Assembly: GCF_032460525.1 (NCBI RefSeq) | Contig: NZ_CP135963.1 | Span: 372,001-436,000, forward strand | Length of the DNA: 64,000 bases | Direction of reading: 5' to 3' | Source of the DNA: Geodermatophilus sp. DSM 44513 | Lineage (GTDB): Bacteria; Actinomycetota; Actinomycetes; Mycobacteriales; Geodermatophilaceae | Shown: piece by piece, positions 44,661 through 53,630 of the stretch | Position numbering within the stretch: the stretch's first letter is position 1 | Layout of the letters: every line of letters starts with the position of its first letter | Translations under genes and position numbers: made by a program | Notes under the pieces: generated by a model | Seen by the model: only the letters and a program-made list of their open reading frames with translations | Told to the model about the DNA's origin: nothing | Database searches by the model: none

Positions 44661-45647
44661 GTGACCTGGCTCGTCACCGGCGGCGCCGGTTACATCGGCG
44701 CCCACGTCGTCGCCGCGATGCGGGAGGCAGGGGAACAGGTCGTCGTGCTCGACGACCTCTCGACCGGTGACGCCGGGCGGGTGCCGGGCGTGCCCCTGGT
44801 CGTGGGCAGCGTCCTGGACGGGCCGCTGGTGGGCCGCACGCTGCAGGAGCACCGGGTCAGCGGAATCGTGCACGTGGCCGCGAAGAAGCAGGTCGAGGAG
44901 TCGATCCGCCGTCCGCTGTTCTACTACCGGCACAACGTCGAGGGGCTGCGGGTCCTGCTCGAGGAGGCGGTGGCCGCGGGGGTCGCCGACCTCGTCTTCT
45001 CCTCCAGCGCCGCGGTCTACGGCACGCCGGACGTCGACCTCGTCCGGGAGGACACCGACTGCCGACCGGTCAACCCGTACGGGACGACGAAGCTCGCCGG
45101 GGAGCGGATGGTCGCCGAGGTCGCGGCCGCGACGGGTCTGCGCCACGCGACCCTGCGCTACTTCAACGTGGCCGGGACGGCGGCCCCCGCACTCACCGAC
45201 CGCGGGGTCTCCAACCTCGTGCCCATGGTCTTCCAGCGGATCGAGCAGGGGCTGCCACCGGTCCTCTTCGGCGGGGACCACCCCACCCCCGACGGCACGT
45301 GCGTGCGGGACTTCGTGCACGTGGCCGACGTCGCCTCGGCCCACGTCGCCGCCGCGCGGGCCCTCGCCGACGGGCGGGTGACGGCGGTGACGGCCAACGT
45401 CGGCCGCGGGGAGGGCACCTCGGTCCGCGAGGTGGTCGAGACCATCCGGTCGGTCACCGGCACCGCCGACGACGCGTGGTCCCGGCCGGTGGTCGGCCCG
45501 GCCCGGCCCGGTGACCCGGCGCGCGTGGTGGCCTCGGCCGACACCATCCGCGCCGCCCTCGGGTGGCGCAGCCGGTACGACTTGGTGGAGATGGTGGCCT
45601 CGGCCTGGGCGGGGTGGACGAGCCGCGACCGTCGCCCCACCGGCTGA
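44661..45647 (+). CDS. galE: UDP-glucose 4-epimerase
   Basis: A 328-residue short-chain dehydrogenase-type epimerase interconverting UDP-glucose and UDP-galactose. The NAD loop is VTGGAGYIGAHV at the N-terminus. SSSAAVYGTP gives the catalytic Ser/Thr region and YGTTKLAGE the YxxxK pair. RYFNVAGT and PDGTCVRDFVHVADVA are GalE hallmarks. A TACCCT box sits seven bases upstream of GTG 44661 with no Shine-Dalgarno site, so the mRNA may be leaderless. It probably supplies UDP-sugar to the nearby exopolysaccharide genes. Confidence 0.92.
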   Translation: MTWLVTGGAGYIGAHVVAAMREAGEQVVVLDDLSTGDAGRVPGVPLVVGSVLDGPLVGRTLQEHRVSGIVHVAAKKQVEESIRRPLFYYRHNVEGLRVLLEEAVAAGVADLVFSSSAAVYGTPDVDLVREDTDCRPVNPYGTTKLAGERMVAEVAAATGLRHATLRYFNVAGTAAPALTDRGVSNLVPMVFQRIEQGLPPVLFGGDHPTPDGTCVRDFVHVADVASAHVAAARALADGRVTAVTANVGRGEGTSVREVVETIRSVTGTADDAWSRPVVGPARPGDPARVVASADTIRAALGWRSRYDLVEMVASAWAGWTSRDRRPTG

Positions 45648-45900
45648 CCGGGTCCTCCCCCCGGGCGTCCCGTGCTGCCGGAGAGCAACCGGACGACCAC
45701 CCAGCGGCCCGGTTGTGGTTGCGGAGAGTACCGAGGTCGCTGACTCTGCGTGAGACACGCCCGGTGTCGCGGCCGCCCGCGCGCCGGACGGTTGATCTTG
45801 TGTCGACCGTGGCGGCAGGTTGCACCCCGGATCAGGGCGGGCCTGCAGCCGGTGCGGCGCACGGTCTCGACCCTGCGGCGTGCTCCGGGGGAGGGCAGAC

Positions 45901-47235
45901 GTGGTGGGTGGCGAGGGTGCGCGGGGGAGCGGCTCCGCCGCGTCGCCGCGGCCGGCCGGCCACGCCGCGCTGCACGCCCTCGGGGCGTCGTCCCGGCGGA
46001 CGTCGCTCCGGCGGGTGCTGCTCGCCGGGCTGCTGCTGCTCGCCGCGTGGCTCCTGGTGGCGGTCGCCGCCGCGGACCGGGCGTCGGCGCACGACGGCGG
46101 CCGGGCCGGGGACCGGGGTGCCGGGTCGCCGGTCACCGACACAGCCGGCGCCACCGGGACCGCCGCTGCGCCCCCGGTGGCGGAGGCCGAGCCGACCGCC
46201 GAGCCGGCGCCCGCCGACGTCCCGAGCGGGTCGACGGCACCGGACGCCGGCGGGCCCGGCACCGCGGTCGCCCCCGGTCCGGCCGGGACGCCGGCGCCGG
46301 CCGGACCGGTCCCCGCGGACCCGCCGGCCGCCGACCCGCCGACCGTCCACCCGCCGACCACCGCACCCACGACGACCTCCGGGTCGACCGGCGGGCCGGT
46401 CGGCGACGGGGACGTCGACCCGGCGGAGGAGCCCGCCACGGCTCCCGGTCCCACGACGACTCCCGCTCCCACGACGACTCCCGGTCCCGTCGCTCCTGAG
46501 GAGCCGGACGACCCGGCGCAGACCGGGGACACGACCGGCGGCGACGCCGCGCCGGAGGACCCGGCCACCGCCGACCCGCTCCCGTCGGACCCGGCCGCGC
46601 CGGCGCAGGACGTGGAGGCCCCGGCCGTGGGGGACCCGGGCGTGGGGGACCCGGCCGTGCCCACCGTCACCGGGCCCACGGACGTCGACCCCACCGTCAC
46701 CGGGCCCACGGACGTGAAGCCCACCGTCACCGCCCCCACCGTCACCGACCCCACCGCACCGGCCGGGGACCTGCCGGCACCGGTCGACCCCGCCGGTGCA
46801 CCGGTCCCCGCCGGGCCGGCACCCACCGAGCTCGGCCCCCCGGGCGCGACCGACGGGGAGCCCGCCGGTACGGGGGACCGGGCCGCGCCCGCACCCCGGG
46901 GCGCCGCTGCCCGGTCCGCGACCGCGACCGACACCGGGCCGGGGCCGTCCGCGGTCGCCGGCATCGAGGCGCCCGTCGCGCCGTCGGAGCCCGCGCCGCC
47001 CGTCCCGCCGCTGCCACCGGGCCCCACCGCCCCGGTGGCCCCCGGCGGTGCGCTGACCGGCGGGCCGGGCTGCTCCTCCACCGGCTCGGCCGGGCACGGC
47101 TCCGCCGGCCCGGTCGCCGCGGTCCTCCCCTCGACCGCGGTGCCGCCGGCCTCCGGGTACGCCGGGCGGCCGGAGACCACCTCCGCGGACGCCCTCGCCG
47201 GCGCGGCCGACGACCCGGGCTGCCGTCCCGGCTGA
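45901..47235 (+). CDS. Pro/Ala/Thr-rich membrane-anchored or exported wall protein 1
   Basis: A 444-residue protein. After ~40 basic residues comes one hydrophobic segment (about 39-60, VLLAGLLLLAAWLLVAVAAA) ending ADRASAHDG. The rest is a long Pro/Ala/Thr/Asp-rich, presumably unfolded region with short repeats (PTTTP, PTVTGPTDVD, VGDPG). A single Cys pair region (GGPGCSSTG near residue 393; PGCRPG at the end) could form a disulfide. GTG 45901 follows GGGGGAGGGCAGAC. The layout and the LLLAAWLL...ADRASA leader match the protein at 53983-55506, so the two are paralogues. A wall-spanning stalk is likely, judged by composition only. Confidence 0.65.
   Translation: MVGGEGARGSGSAASPRPAGHAALHALGASSRRTSLRRVLLAGLLLLAAWLLVAVAAADRASAHDGGRAGDRGAGSPVTDTAGATGTAAAPPVAEAEPTAEPAPADVPSGSTAPDAGGPGTAVAPGPAGTPAPAGPVPADPPAADPPTVHPPTTAPTTTSGSTGGPVGDGDVDPAEEPATAPGPTTTPAPTTTPGPVAPEEPDDPAQTGDTTGGDAAPEDPATADPLPSDPAAPAQDVEAPAVGDPGVGDPAVPTVTGPTDVDPTVTGPTDVKPTVTAPTVTDPTAPAGDLPAPVDPAGAPVPAGPAPTELGPPGATDGEPAGTGDRAAPAPRGAAARSATATDTGPGPSAVAGIEAPVAPSEPAPPVPPLPPGPTAPVAPGGALTGGPGCSSTGSAGHGSAGPVAAVLPSTAVPPASGYAGRPETTSADALAGAADDPGCRPG
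46450..46485. repeat. Two tandem 18-bp repeats (PTTTPx)
   Basis: CCCACGACGACTCCCGCT at 46450-46467 is followed by a copy differing by one base at 46468-46485. They encode PTTTPAPTTTPG in the Pro-rich protein. Confidence 0.85.
46660..46719. repeat. Two tandem 30-bp repeats (PTVTGPTDVD)
   Basis: Units 46660-46689 and 46690-46719 are identical except for three bases at the end of the second; a third partial copy starts at 46720. They encode PTVTGPTDVD and PTVTGPTDVK. Confidence 0.85.
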
Positions 47236-47352
47236 CGCGCGTCCGTCCGGCCGACCCACCGCGCCCCGTCCGCGCGCCCTCGGCCGGCCCCGCACGGGAC
47301 ACCCGTGCCCGCCCCGTCCCCCTGCTCGCCGCACCCGAGGAAGAACCCACCC

Positions 47353-49677
47353 ATGGGCCGACCCACGCCCGCCCGGCGCCCGCCCGTCTCCGGACCCGGC
47401 GCGGCGCCCGTCTTCGCCAACCCCTCCGGCAGACGCTGGCGCCGCCTGCGCGCCGTCCTGCTGACCTCGCTGGTCACCCTCGTCGCGGCGGCGGCGGTGG
47501 TGCTGACGAACGTCCTGTCCGTCCCCGCCCTGGCCGGTGAGCCCGTCCCGGACGGCCCGACGGTGCTCGAGGTCGGGGCGCCGCCCGTCGTCGGGGAGGG
47601 GCCGCTGGTCCGCGTCGTCCGGCTGCTCCGGGTCGGCGGGGTCACCTACGGCCAGGACCCGTTCGACGGCCAGGTCGTGACCGCGCTGTCCGCGCCGGAC
47701 GCCGCGGAGACCGCCCGCTCGGAGTACGCCCTGCAGCGGCACGGCTACGACGAGACCGCCCAGCGCACGGTCTCGCTGACCTTCGACGACGGGCCGCACC
47801 CGGTGTACACACCGCGCCTGCTCGACCTGCTCAGCGAGCACGGCGTCCCGGCGACGTTCTTCGTGACCGGCGACCAGATGGTCCGCCACCCGGAGATCAT
47901 GCGGCGGATCGTGCGGGAGGGGCACGCGCTCGGGAACCACTCGCTGACGCACATCGACGTCAACACCTCCACGGCGTTCCGCGAGCGGGCCGAGATCACG
48001 CTGACCGACCGGATCATGCGCGCCGGGACCGGCCGCTACGCGTCCTACTTCCGTCTCCCGTACGAGGGGGACGACGAGGAGTCGATGCGGGACGACGCCC
48101 CGGGCATCCTGCGCGCCCAGCAGCTGGGGTACACCGTCGTCTCGCACGACTTCGACCCGCACGACTGGGCCTACGCCTCCGGTGAGCGCACCGGCGAGAT
48201 CCCGCTGCCGCCGCTGGGCCGACAGGACGACATCACCGTCCTGCTGCACGACGCTGGCGGCAGCGACCGCTCGATGACCCTCGCCTACGTGGAGCGGCTG
48301 GTCGGCGAGGCCCGGGCGGCCGGCTACACCTTCACCTCCATGCCGCAGGTGTCCGCGGACCTGCGGGCCCGCACCGGGGAGGTCCGGCCGACGGCCTGGG
48401 ACCACGCGGCCGCGTGGCTGGCCACCGCGGTGTTCGTCTGGCCGGACTCGCTGCTGCGCGTGCTGTTCGTGGTCGCCGTCGCCACGATGCTCGGCTTCGG
48501 CCTGCTCAACACCGTGCTGGCCCTGCTGCGCGCCCGCACGGCCGGCCGCCGGACGACGACGGCGCGGCCACCGGTGGCCGTGCTGATCGCCGCCTACAAC
48601 GAGGAGCTGGTCATCGCCCGGACCCTGCAGACGGTCCTCGCCTCCCGGTACCCGATCGAGCAGGTCGTCGTGGTGGACGACGGCAGCAGCGACGCCACGG
48701 CCGACCGGGTCCTCGAGGTGGCCGCCGGGGACCCGCGGGTCCGGCTGGTGCGGCAGCCCAACGGCGGCAAGTGGGCGGCGCTCAACCGGGGCATGGCGGG
48801 CATCGCCCAGCCCTTCGTCGTGACCATCGACGCGGACACGCTGCTGGCCCCGACGGCGGTGGGCGCGCTGATGGCGCGGTTCCACCGCCCGGACGTCGGG
48901 GCGGTGGCCGGGGTGGTCAAGGTCGGCAACCACGCCCGCAACCTGGTCACCCGGTGGCAGGCGCTGGAGTACGTCACCCAGATCGGCGTCGACCGGGCCG
49001 CGGCGGCGCTGCTGAACGCGGTCATGGTCGTCCCCGGCGCCTGCGCCGCCTGGCGCACCGACGCCGTCCGGGAGGCCGGCGGGTACAGCGACGCCACCCT
49101 GGCCGAGGACTGCGACCTCACCCTGATGCTGCACCGGCACGGCTGGCGGGTGGAGCAGGCCGACGACGCGATCGCCCTCACCGAGGCCCCGGAGACCGTC
49201 GACGCGCTGCTGCGCCAGCGGGTGCGGTGGGTCTACGGCACCCTGCAGGCCGTCTGGCGGCACCGGGACATGCTGCTGCGACCCCGCTACGGGTGGCTGG
49301 GCCTGCTCACCATGCCGATGACGGTGCTCACCGTGCTCATGCCCATGGTGTTCACGCCGTTCGTCGCGGTGGTGCTCCTGCAGATGCTCGCCGAGCAGGG
49401 CCCGCTGCCGGTGCTCGGCTACCTCGGCGCGTTCTCCCTCGTCTACGGCGTGCTGGCCGTGGTCGCCGTCCACCTGCTGCGCGAGCGGCCGGCGCACCTG
49501 TTGATGGTGCCGGTGTACCGGCTGGTCTACGAGCCGCTGCGGGCCTACCTGCTGTACGCCTCCCTGGGGACGGCGCTGCGCGGGGTGCGGCTGGGCTGGG
49601 ACAAGCTGGCCCGCACGGCCAACGTGGACGAGCCCCTCGTGGCGCCGGTGGCCCGCCCCGGGGCGGTGCGGCCGTGA
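47353..49677 (+). CDS. Fused polysaccharide deacetylase (NodB) and GT2 polysaccharide synthase
   Basis: A 774-residue membrane protein. A helix (about residues 34-56) leads to an extracytoplasmic NodB deacetylase domain (about 130-335) with TLTFDDGP-type motif VSLTFDDGPHP, HALGNHSLTHID (metal His) and YFRLPYEGDD. Further helices flank a processive GT2 domain (about 400-640): VAVLIAAYNEELVIARTLQ, VVVDDGSSDATADR, TIDADTLLAP, EDCDLTLMLHRHG and QRVRWVYGTLQ, the QxxRW motif of hyaluronan/chitin/PNAG-type synthases. So the polymer is likely an N-acetylated aminoglycan, made and partly deacetylated by one chain. ATG 47353 is preceded by GAGGAAG; a GTG at 47305 is possible. It is coupled to the GH18 gene. 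Confidence 0.9.
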   Translation: MGRPTPARRPPVSGPGAAPVFANPSGRRWRRLRAVLLTSLVTLVAAAAVVLTNVLSVPALAGEPVPDGPTVLEVGAPPVVGEGPLVRVVRLLRVGGVTYGQDPFDGQVVTALSAPDAAETARSEYALQRHGYDETAQRTVSLTFDDGPHPVYTPRLLDLLSEHGVPATFFVTGDQMVRHPEIMRRIVREGHALGNHSLTHIDVNTSTAFRERAEITLTDRIMRAGTGRYASYFRLPYEGDDEESMRDDAPGILRAQQLGYTVVSHDFDPHDWAYASGERTGEIPLPPLGRQDDITVLLHDAGGSDRSMTLAYVERLVGEARAAGYTFTSMPQVSADLRARTGEVRPTAWDHAAAWLATAVFVWPDSLLRVLFVVAVATMLGFGLLNTVLALLRARTAGRRTTTARPPVAVLIAAYNEELVIARTLQTVLASRYPIEQVVVVDDGSSDATADRVLEVAAGDPRVRLVRQPNGGKWAALNRGMAGIAQPFVVTIDADTLLAPTAVGALMARFHRPDVGAVAGVVKVGNHARNLVTRWQALEYVTQIGVDRAAAALLNAVMVVPGACAAWRTDAVREAGGYSDATLAEDCDLTLMLHRHGWRVEQADDAIALTEAPETVDALLRQRVRWVYGTLQAVWRHRDMLLRPRYGWLGLLTMPMTVLTVLMPMVFTPFVAVVLLQMLAEQGPLPVLGYLGAFSLVYGVLAVVAVHLLRERPAHLLMVPVYRLVYEPLRAYLLYASLGTALRGVRLGWDKLARTANVDEPLVAPVARPGAVRP

Positions 49678-50732
49678 CGCGGCGGGTGGTGCTCGGCGTC
49701 CTGGCCGTCGCGGTGCTGGTCGCGGCGGCGCTGACCGCCGTCCTGCGGCCGTGGACCCCCGACCCGCCGGACCGGCTGGTGGCCGCGGCCTGGCTGCCGG
49801 TCTGGGACGAGCGCGCCCCGGCGTCCCTGGCGGCCGCGCTCGACGAGGGCGGTCTCACCGAGGTGAGCCCGACGTGGGCGACGGTGCGGCCGGACGGCTC
49901 GCTGGCGGTGACCCCGCCGCCGCCGGAGGTGCGGGAGCGGCTGGCCGCCGCGGACGGCGTCCAGGTGATCCCGGCGGTGCAGAACTACGCCGACGGGGCG
50001 TGGCAGGGCGACGCGGTCGCCCGGCTGCTCGCCGACCCGGCCGCCGCCGAGGCCCACCGGCGGGCCCTGGTCGACCTGGCGCTGACCTCCGGCTGGGACG
50101 GCGTGGACGTCGACTACGAGAGCCTGCCGCCGCTGGCCGGGCCGGTGTTCACGCAGTTCCTGCGCGCGCTGCGGGACGACCTGCACGCCCACGGCCTGCA
50201 GCTCACCGTGGCCGTCCCCGCCCGCGACGCGGAGGAGACGCCGTACGCGCTGGCCTACAGCTACCGGCTGATCGGGCAGATCGCCGACCAGGTGCGGCTG
50301 ATGACCTACGACCACGCCTGGAGCGGCAGCCCCGCCGGCCCGGTCGCCCCGGCCAGCTGGGTGGAGGACGTCGTCGCCTACGCGGTGCAGCACGTGCCCC
50401 GCCACAAGCTGATGCTCGGCCTGGCCACCTACGGCTACGACTGGGTGGGCGACCGCGGCAGCACCGTGCAGGCCGTCGACGCCCTCGCGCTGGCCGACCG
50501 GGTGGGGGCGAGGCCGCGGTGGGACGACGCGGCCGCCGCGTGGACCTTCGGCTACGCCGAGGGCGGCCGGGAGCACACCGTCTGGTTCGAGGACGCCCGC
50601 TCGCTGGCGCGCAAGCAGCAGCTGGCCGTGGCGGCCGGGCTGCGCGGGATCGCGATCTGGCAGCTCGGCGGGGAGGACCCGCAGGTCTGGACGTCCGTCA
50701 GCAGCGCCACCCGAGGGGGGACACCGTCGTGA
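49674..50732 (+). CDS. GH18-family glycoside hydrolase (chitinase-like), membrane-anchored
   Basis: A 352-residue protein with an N-terminal helix (about 4-23) and a GH18 barrel. The catalytic motif is GWDGVDVDYES with Glu149 as proton donor and Asp145/Asp147. VRLMTYDHAWSGSPAGPVAP and LMLGLATYGYDW are typical strands, and GIAIWQLGGEDPQ closes the barrel. It may cleave or remodel the polymer made by the upstream NodB-GT2 protein, as hydrolases do in other aminoglycan export systems. The GTG start overlaps the upstream stop (GTGA), and its stop overlaps the acyltransferase start. Confidence 0.9.
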   Translation: MTRRVVLGVLAVAVLVAAALTAVLRPWTPDPPDRLVAAAWLPVWDERAPASLAAALDEGGLTEVSPTWATVRPDGSLAVTPPPPEVRERLAAADGVQVIPAVQNYADGAWQGDAVARLLADPAAAEAHRRALVDLALTSGWDGVDVDYESLPPLAGPVFTQFLRALRDDLHAHGLQLTVAVPARDAEETPYALAYSYRLIGQIADQVRLMTYDHAWSGSPAGPVAPASWVEDVVAYAVQHVPRHKLMLGLATYGYDWVGDRGSTVQAVDALALADRVGARPRWDDAAAAWTFGYAEGGREHTVWFEDARSLARKQQLAVAAGLRGIAIWQLGGEDPQVWTSVSSATRGGTPS

Positions 50733-52024
50733 ACCGCCGGGAGAGCACCTACGTCAAGTCGCTGGTGCTGCTGGCACTGGCCGCCGTCCTCACCGCCAGC
50801 GCGCACCCCCGGCCGTGGTCGGCCATGGTCTTCCCCGCAGCCGGCGTGCTGTTCGCCGCGGGCGGGGCGGCCGCGGCGGCCCGGCTGGACGCGGCCGGCT
50901 CGGCGCGGGCCTACCTGCGGCGGGCCGCCCCGGCGCTGCTCCTGCCGTTCTGGGCGTTCGGCGCCGCGGTGGTCACCGTCATGGCGCTCGGCGGCTGGGA
51001 GTCCGACCCCGTGGCGGGCTCCGCACCGCTGGACTGGCGCACCGGGTGGCTGTGGCTGTTCCCGCTCGCCGACCCGCCGGTGTCCACCGACGGGCTCGGG
51101 CTGGTCGGTCCGCTGTGGTTCGTGCGGGTCTTCCTGTGGCTGGCGCTGCTCACCCCGCCGCTGGTGTGGCTCGCCCGGCGGTGGCCGCTGCGGCTGATGG
51201 CGGTGCCGCTGGTCTGCATGGGGCTGGTCACCGTGGGCATCGCCAACCCGCTCGGCACGACGGCCGACATCCTGCTGGGTCTGTGCGCCTACGCGGGGTG
51301 CTGGCTGCTGGGTGCCGCGCACCACGACGGCCGGCTGCGGACGGTGCCCGCGGGCGTCGCGCTGGGCGGCGGGGCCGTGCTGACCGCGGCCGGGATCGGC
51401 CTGGCGCTGGCGCAGCAGGAGCTGCACGGCACCTACGGCCTGGAGGCCAACCCGGCCGCGGCGATGCTGTTCTCCCTGGGCGGCGTCCTGGTGCTGCTGC
51501 GGCTGGACCCGTGGCTGCGCGGGCTGGACCGCGTGCGGGGTGTGCGCCCGGTGCTCTCGCTGGTCCACGGCCGCACGTTGACCGCCTTCCTGTGGGTCGA
51601 CCCCCTGGTCGTGCTGACCCCGCCGGCGCTGGCGCTCACCCCGCTGGCGCCGTTCCACACCGCCACGCCCCGCGGGGTCCTGCTGGAGCACGCCGCGACC
51701 TGGGTGCTGCTGCTCGGCGCGGTCGTGGCGCTGGGCTGGCTGGAGGACCTCGGGGCCGGTCGCCGGCCGGGGCTCCTGCTGCGCCGGCGCCGCCCGGGGA
51801 GGGCCGTCGCCGCGGCCGGCGCCGTTGCGCCCGCCGTCGTCCCGGAGCAGGCCACCGTCCCGGAGCAGGCCACCGTCCCGGTGCCGCCCGCCGTCGCCGG
51901 CCCGGGCGGCCCCGCACCCGTGGCCCCGCGGCCACGGCCCGGCCCCTACCTGCTGCGCGGCAACGTGGTGGCCGGCCGCGAGCGGGAGGAGGCGGTGGTG
52001 CCCGGGCGGCGGCAGCCCGGCTGA
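50729..52024 (+). CDS. Acyltransferase-3-like membrane protein
   Basis: A 431-residue protein with about ten membrane helices in residues 8-350 and a Pro/Val-rich cytoplasmic tail with a duplicated EQATVP. GLVGPLWFVRVFLWLALLTP resembles the LWFL segment of acyltransferase-3 enzymes, which acylate exopolysaccharides. The usual N-terminal catalytic His region is short here (ASAHPRPWSAMVF), so activity is uncertain. The GTG overlaps the GH18 stop (GTGA). It completes a three-gene unit for making, trimming and possibly acylating an aminoglycan. Confidence 0.7.
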   Translation: MNRRESTYVKSLVLLALAAVLTASAHPRPWSAMVFPAAGVLFAAGGAAAAARLDAAGSARAYLRRAAPALLLPFWAFGAAVVTVMALGGWESDPVAGSAPLDWRTGWLWLFPLADPPVSTDGLGLVGPLWFVRVFLWLALLTPPLVWLARRWPLRLMAVPLVCMGLVTVGIANPLGTTADILLGLCAYAGCWLLGAAHHDGRLRTVPAGVALGGGAVLTAAGIGLALAQQELHGTYGLEANPAAAMLFSLGGVLVLLRLDPWLRGLDRVRGVRPVLSLVHGRTLTAFLWVDPLVVLTPPALALTPLAPFHTATPRGVLLEHAATWVLLLGAVVALGWLEDLGAGRRPGLLLRRRRPGRAVAAAGAVAPAVVPEQATVPEQATVPVPPAVAGPGGPAPVAPRPRPGPYLLRGNVVAGREREEAVVPGRRQPG

Positions 52025-52032
52025 CCGGCCGG

Positions 52033-53085
52033 CTACCCCGCCGTCCAGGCCAGCAGCTCCTCGGCCGGGCGCGTGTTGACCACGCGCTCCGCCGGGACGC
52101 CGACCTCGACGGCCCGCTCGCACCCGTTGCCCTGCCAGTCCAGCTGCCCGGGGGCGTGCGCGTCGGTGTCGATCGAGAACTCGCAGCCCAGCTCGACGGC
52201 CAGGGCGAGCAGCCGCAGCGGCGGGTCCAGCCGCTCCGGGCGGGAGTTGACCTCCACGGCGGTGCCGTGCTCGACGCACGCGGTGAACACCGCCTCGGCG
52301 TCGAAGGTGCTCTCCGGGCGGGGCCGCTGCCGGCGTCCCTCGCGCTGCTCGCGGGGGACGAGCAGCCGGCCGGTGCAGTGCCCGAGGACGTCGGTGTGCG
52401 GGTTGGCGACCGCGGTGAGCATCCGCGCGGTCATCGCGGCGGACTCCGCACGCAGGTCCGAGTGCACGCTGGCCACGACGACGTCGAGCCGGCCGAGCAG
52501 CTCCTCGGTCTGGTCCAGGCTGCCGTCGGCGTTGATGTCGCACTCGATGCCGGTGAGGACCCGGAAGGGCGCGAGCTCCTCGTTCAGCGCGGCGACCACG
52601 TCCAGCTGCCGCTCGAGCCGCTCGGCGGACAGCCCGTTGGCGACGGTCAGTCGCGGCGAGTGGTCGGTCAGCGCGATGTACTCGTGGCCCAGCCCGATCG
52701 CCGCCTCGGCCATCTCCCGGATCGGGCTGCCGCCGTCGGACCAGTCGGAGTGCACGTGCAGGTCCCCGCGCAGCAGGGCGCGGAAGGCGGCGACGTCGTC
52801 GGCCAGCGGCACCAGCTCGCCGTGGGTCTCCTCCAGGCGGGCGAGGTACTCCGGCACCTCGCCGGCGTGCGCCTGCACGATCGCCGCGCCCGTCTTGGGG
52901 CCGATGCCGCGCAGGTCGGTGAGCGTCCGGGTGCGGATCCGCCGGTCGAGCTCATCGGGTCCCAGCGAGTCGACGACGGCGGCGGCGGTGCGGAAGGCCG
53001 CGACGCGGTGCGTGGGCTCGCGGGCGCGCTCCAGGAGGAAGGCGATCCTCCGGAGCGCGCCCGCCGGCGGGAGCGGGTCGCTCAG
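52033..53085 (-). CDS. PHP-domain metal-dependent phosphoesterase with N-terminal HhH region, CTG start
   Basis: A 350-residue protein. Residues ~9-70 are a helix-hairpin-helix-like region (ALRRIAFLLERAREPTHRV and TDLRGIGPKTGAAIV). The PHP domain follows with GDLHVHSDWSDGGSPIREM, ALTDHSPRL, GIECDINADGSL, VVASVHSD and FSIDTDAHAPG, all metal ligands of the PolX/histidinol-phosphatase-like fold. Relatives include this N-terminal region, yet no ATG, GTG or TTG lies in frame upstream of it. The only candidate is CTG 53085, which overlaps the previous stop as CTGA with GGAAGG seven bases upstream. A GTG at 52878 would delete the region. Substrate unknown; DNA-repair-like roles are described for the family. 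Confidence 0.85.
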   Translation of the reverse strand: MSDPLPPAGALRRIAFLLERAREPTHRVAAFRTAAAVVDSLGPDELDRRIRTRTLTDLRGIGPKTGAAIVQAHAGEVPEYLARLEETHGELVPLADDVAAFRALLRGDLHVHSDWSDGGSPIREMAEAAIGLGHEYIALTDHSPRLTVANGLSAERLERQLDVVAALNEELAPFRVLTGIECDINADGSLDQTEELLGRLDVVVASVHSDLRAESAAMTARMLTAVANPHTDVLGHCTGRLLVPREQREGRRQRPRPESTFDAEAVFTACVEHGTAVEVNSRPERLDPPLRLLALAVELGCEFSIDTDAHAPGQLDWQGNGCERAVEVGVPAERVVNTRPAEELLAWTAG

Positions 53086-53630
53086 CGCGACGCCTTCCGC
53101 AGCCTCTTCTCCGACTTGCGCTGGGCCTTGGCGGCCCGCTTCTGTGCGCGGTCCAGGCTCTTCTCGGTCGCCTGCCCGGCGCGCGAGGCGGCGCGGCGGG
53201 CGCGGTAGCCCACCGACGGCCGGCCCTCGGTGTCGACGGCGGCGATGAGCAGCCCGCCGAGCATGCTCAGGTTCTTGGCGAAGTGGGCGGTCTGCCCGAA
53301 CCGCTCCTGGGGGTCCTCGTGCTCCCAGAACCGGTGCCCGGCCAGCGTCGTCGGCACCAGGCTCGCCGAGAGGACCAGCGCCGAGAGCCGGGGCAGCCGG
53401 CCCAGGGCCAGCAGCGAGCCGGCCGCGACCTGGGCGCCGGCGTTGACCTTCACGTACTGCTCGACGTCGCGCGGCAGCTGCACCGGCAGCTGCTCGTCGG
53501 CCTTGGCCGTGATCTGGTCGACGACGGGCTTGGCACCCGGCACCCGGCTCTGCGGGTTGCGCAGGGTGTCGATGCCGCCGTAGACGAACGACGAGGCGAG
53601 CAGCGGCCGGGCGATCCGGCGGACCAACAT
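53082..53630 (-). CDS. DoxX-like membrane protein with basic C-terminal tail
   Basis: A 182-residue protein beginning MLVRRIARPLLASSFVYGGI, typical of actinobacterial DoxX-family proteins, with four likely helices up to about residue 145. The C-terminal ~35 residues are a Lys/Arg/Ala-rich helix (DRAQKRAAKAQRKSEKRLR). ATG 53630 has AGAGAGG six to seven bases upstream. The stop overlaps the CTG start of the PHP gene, so the two are translated together. DoxX proteins are associated with redox or thiosulfate metabolism in some species; a specific role here is unknown. Confidence 0.82.
   Translation of the reverse strand: MLVRRIARPLLASSFVYGGIDTLRNPQSRVPGAKPVVDQITAKADEQLPVQLPRDVEQYVKVNAGAQVAAGSLLALGRLPRLSALVLSASLVPTTLAGHRFWEHEDPQERFGQTAHFAKNLSMLGGLLIAAVDTEGRPSVGYRARRAASRAGQATEKSLDRAQKRAAKAQRKSEKRLRKASR

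Noticed and set aside
45832..49497. Long minus-strand frame of about 1220 codons
   Set aside because: Antisense to the Pro-rich and NodB-GT2 genes; Arg/Gly/His-rich with no domain.
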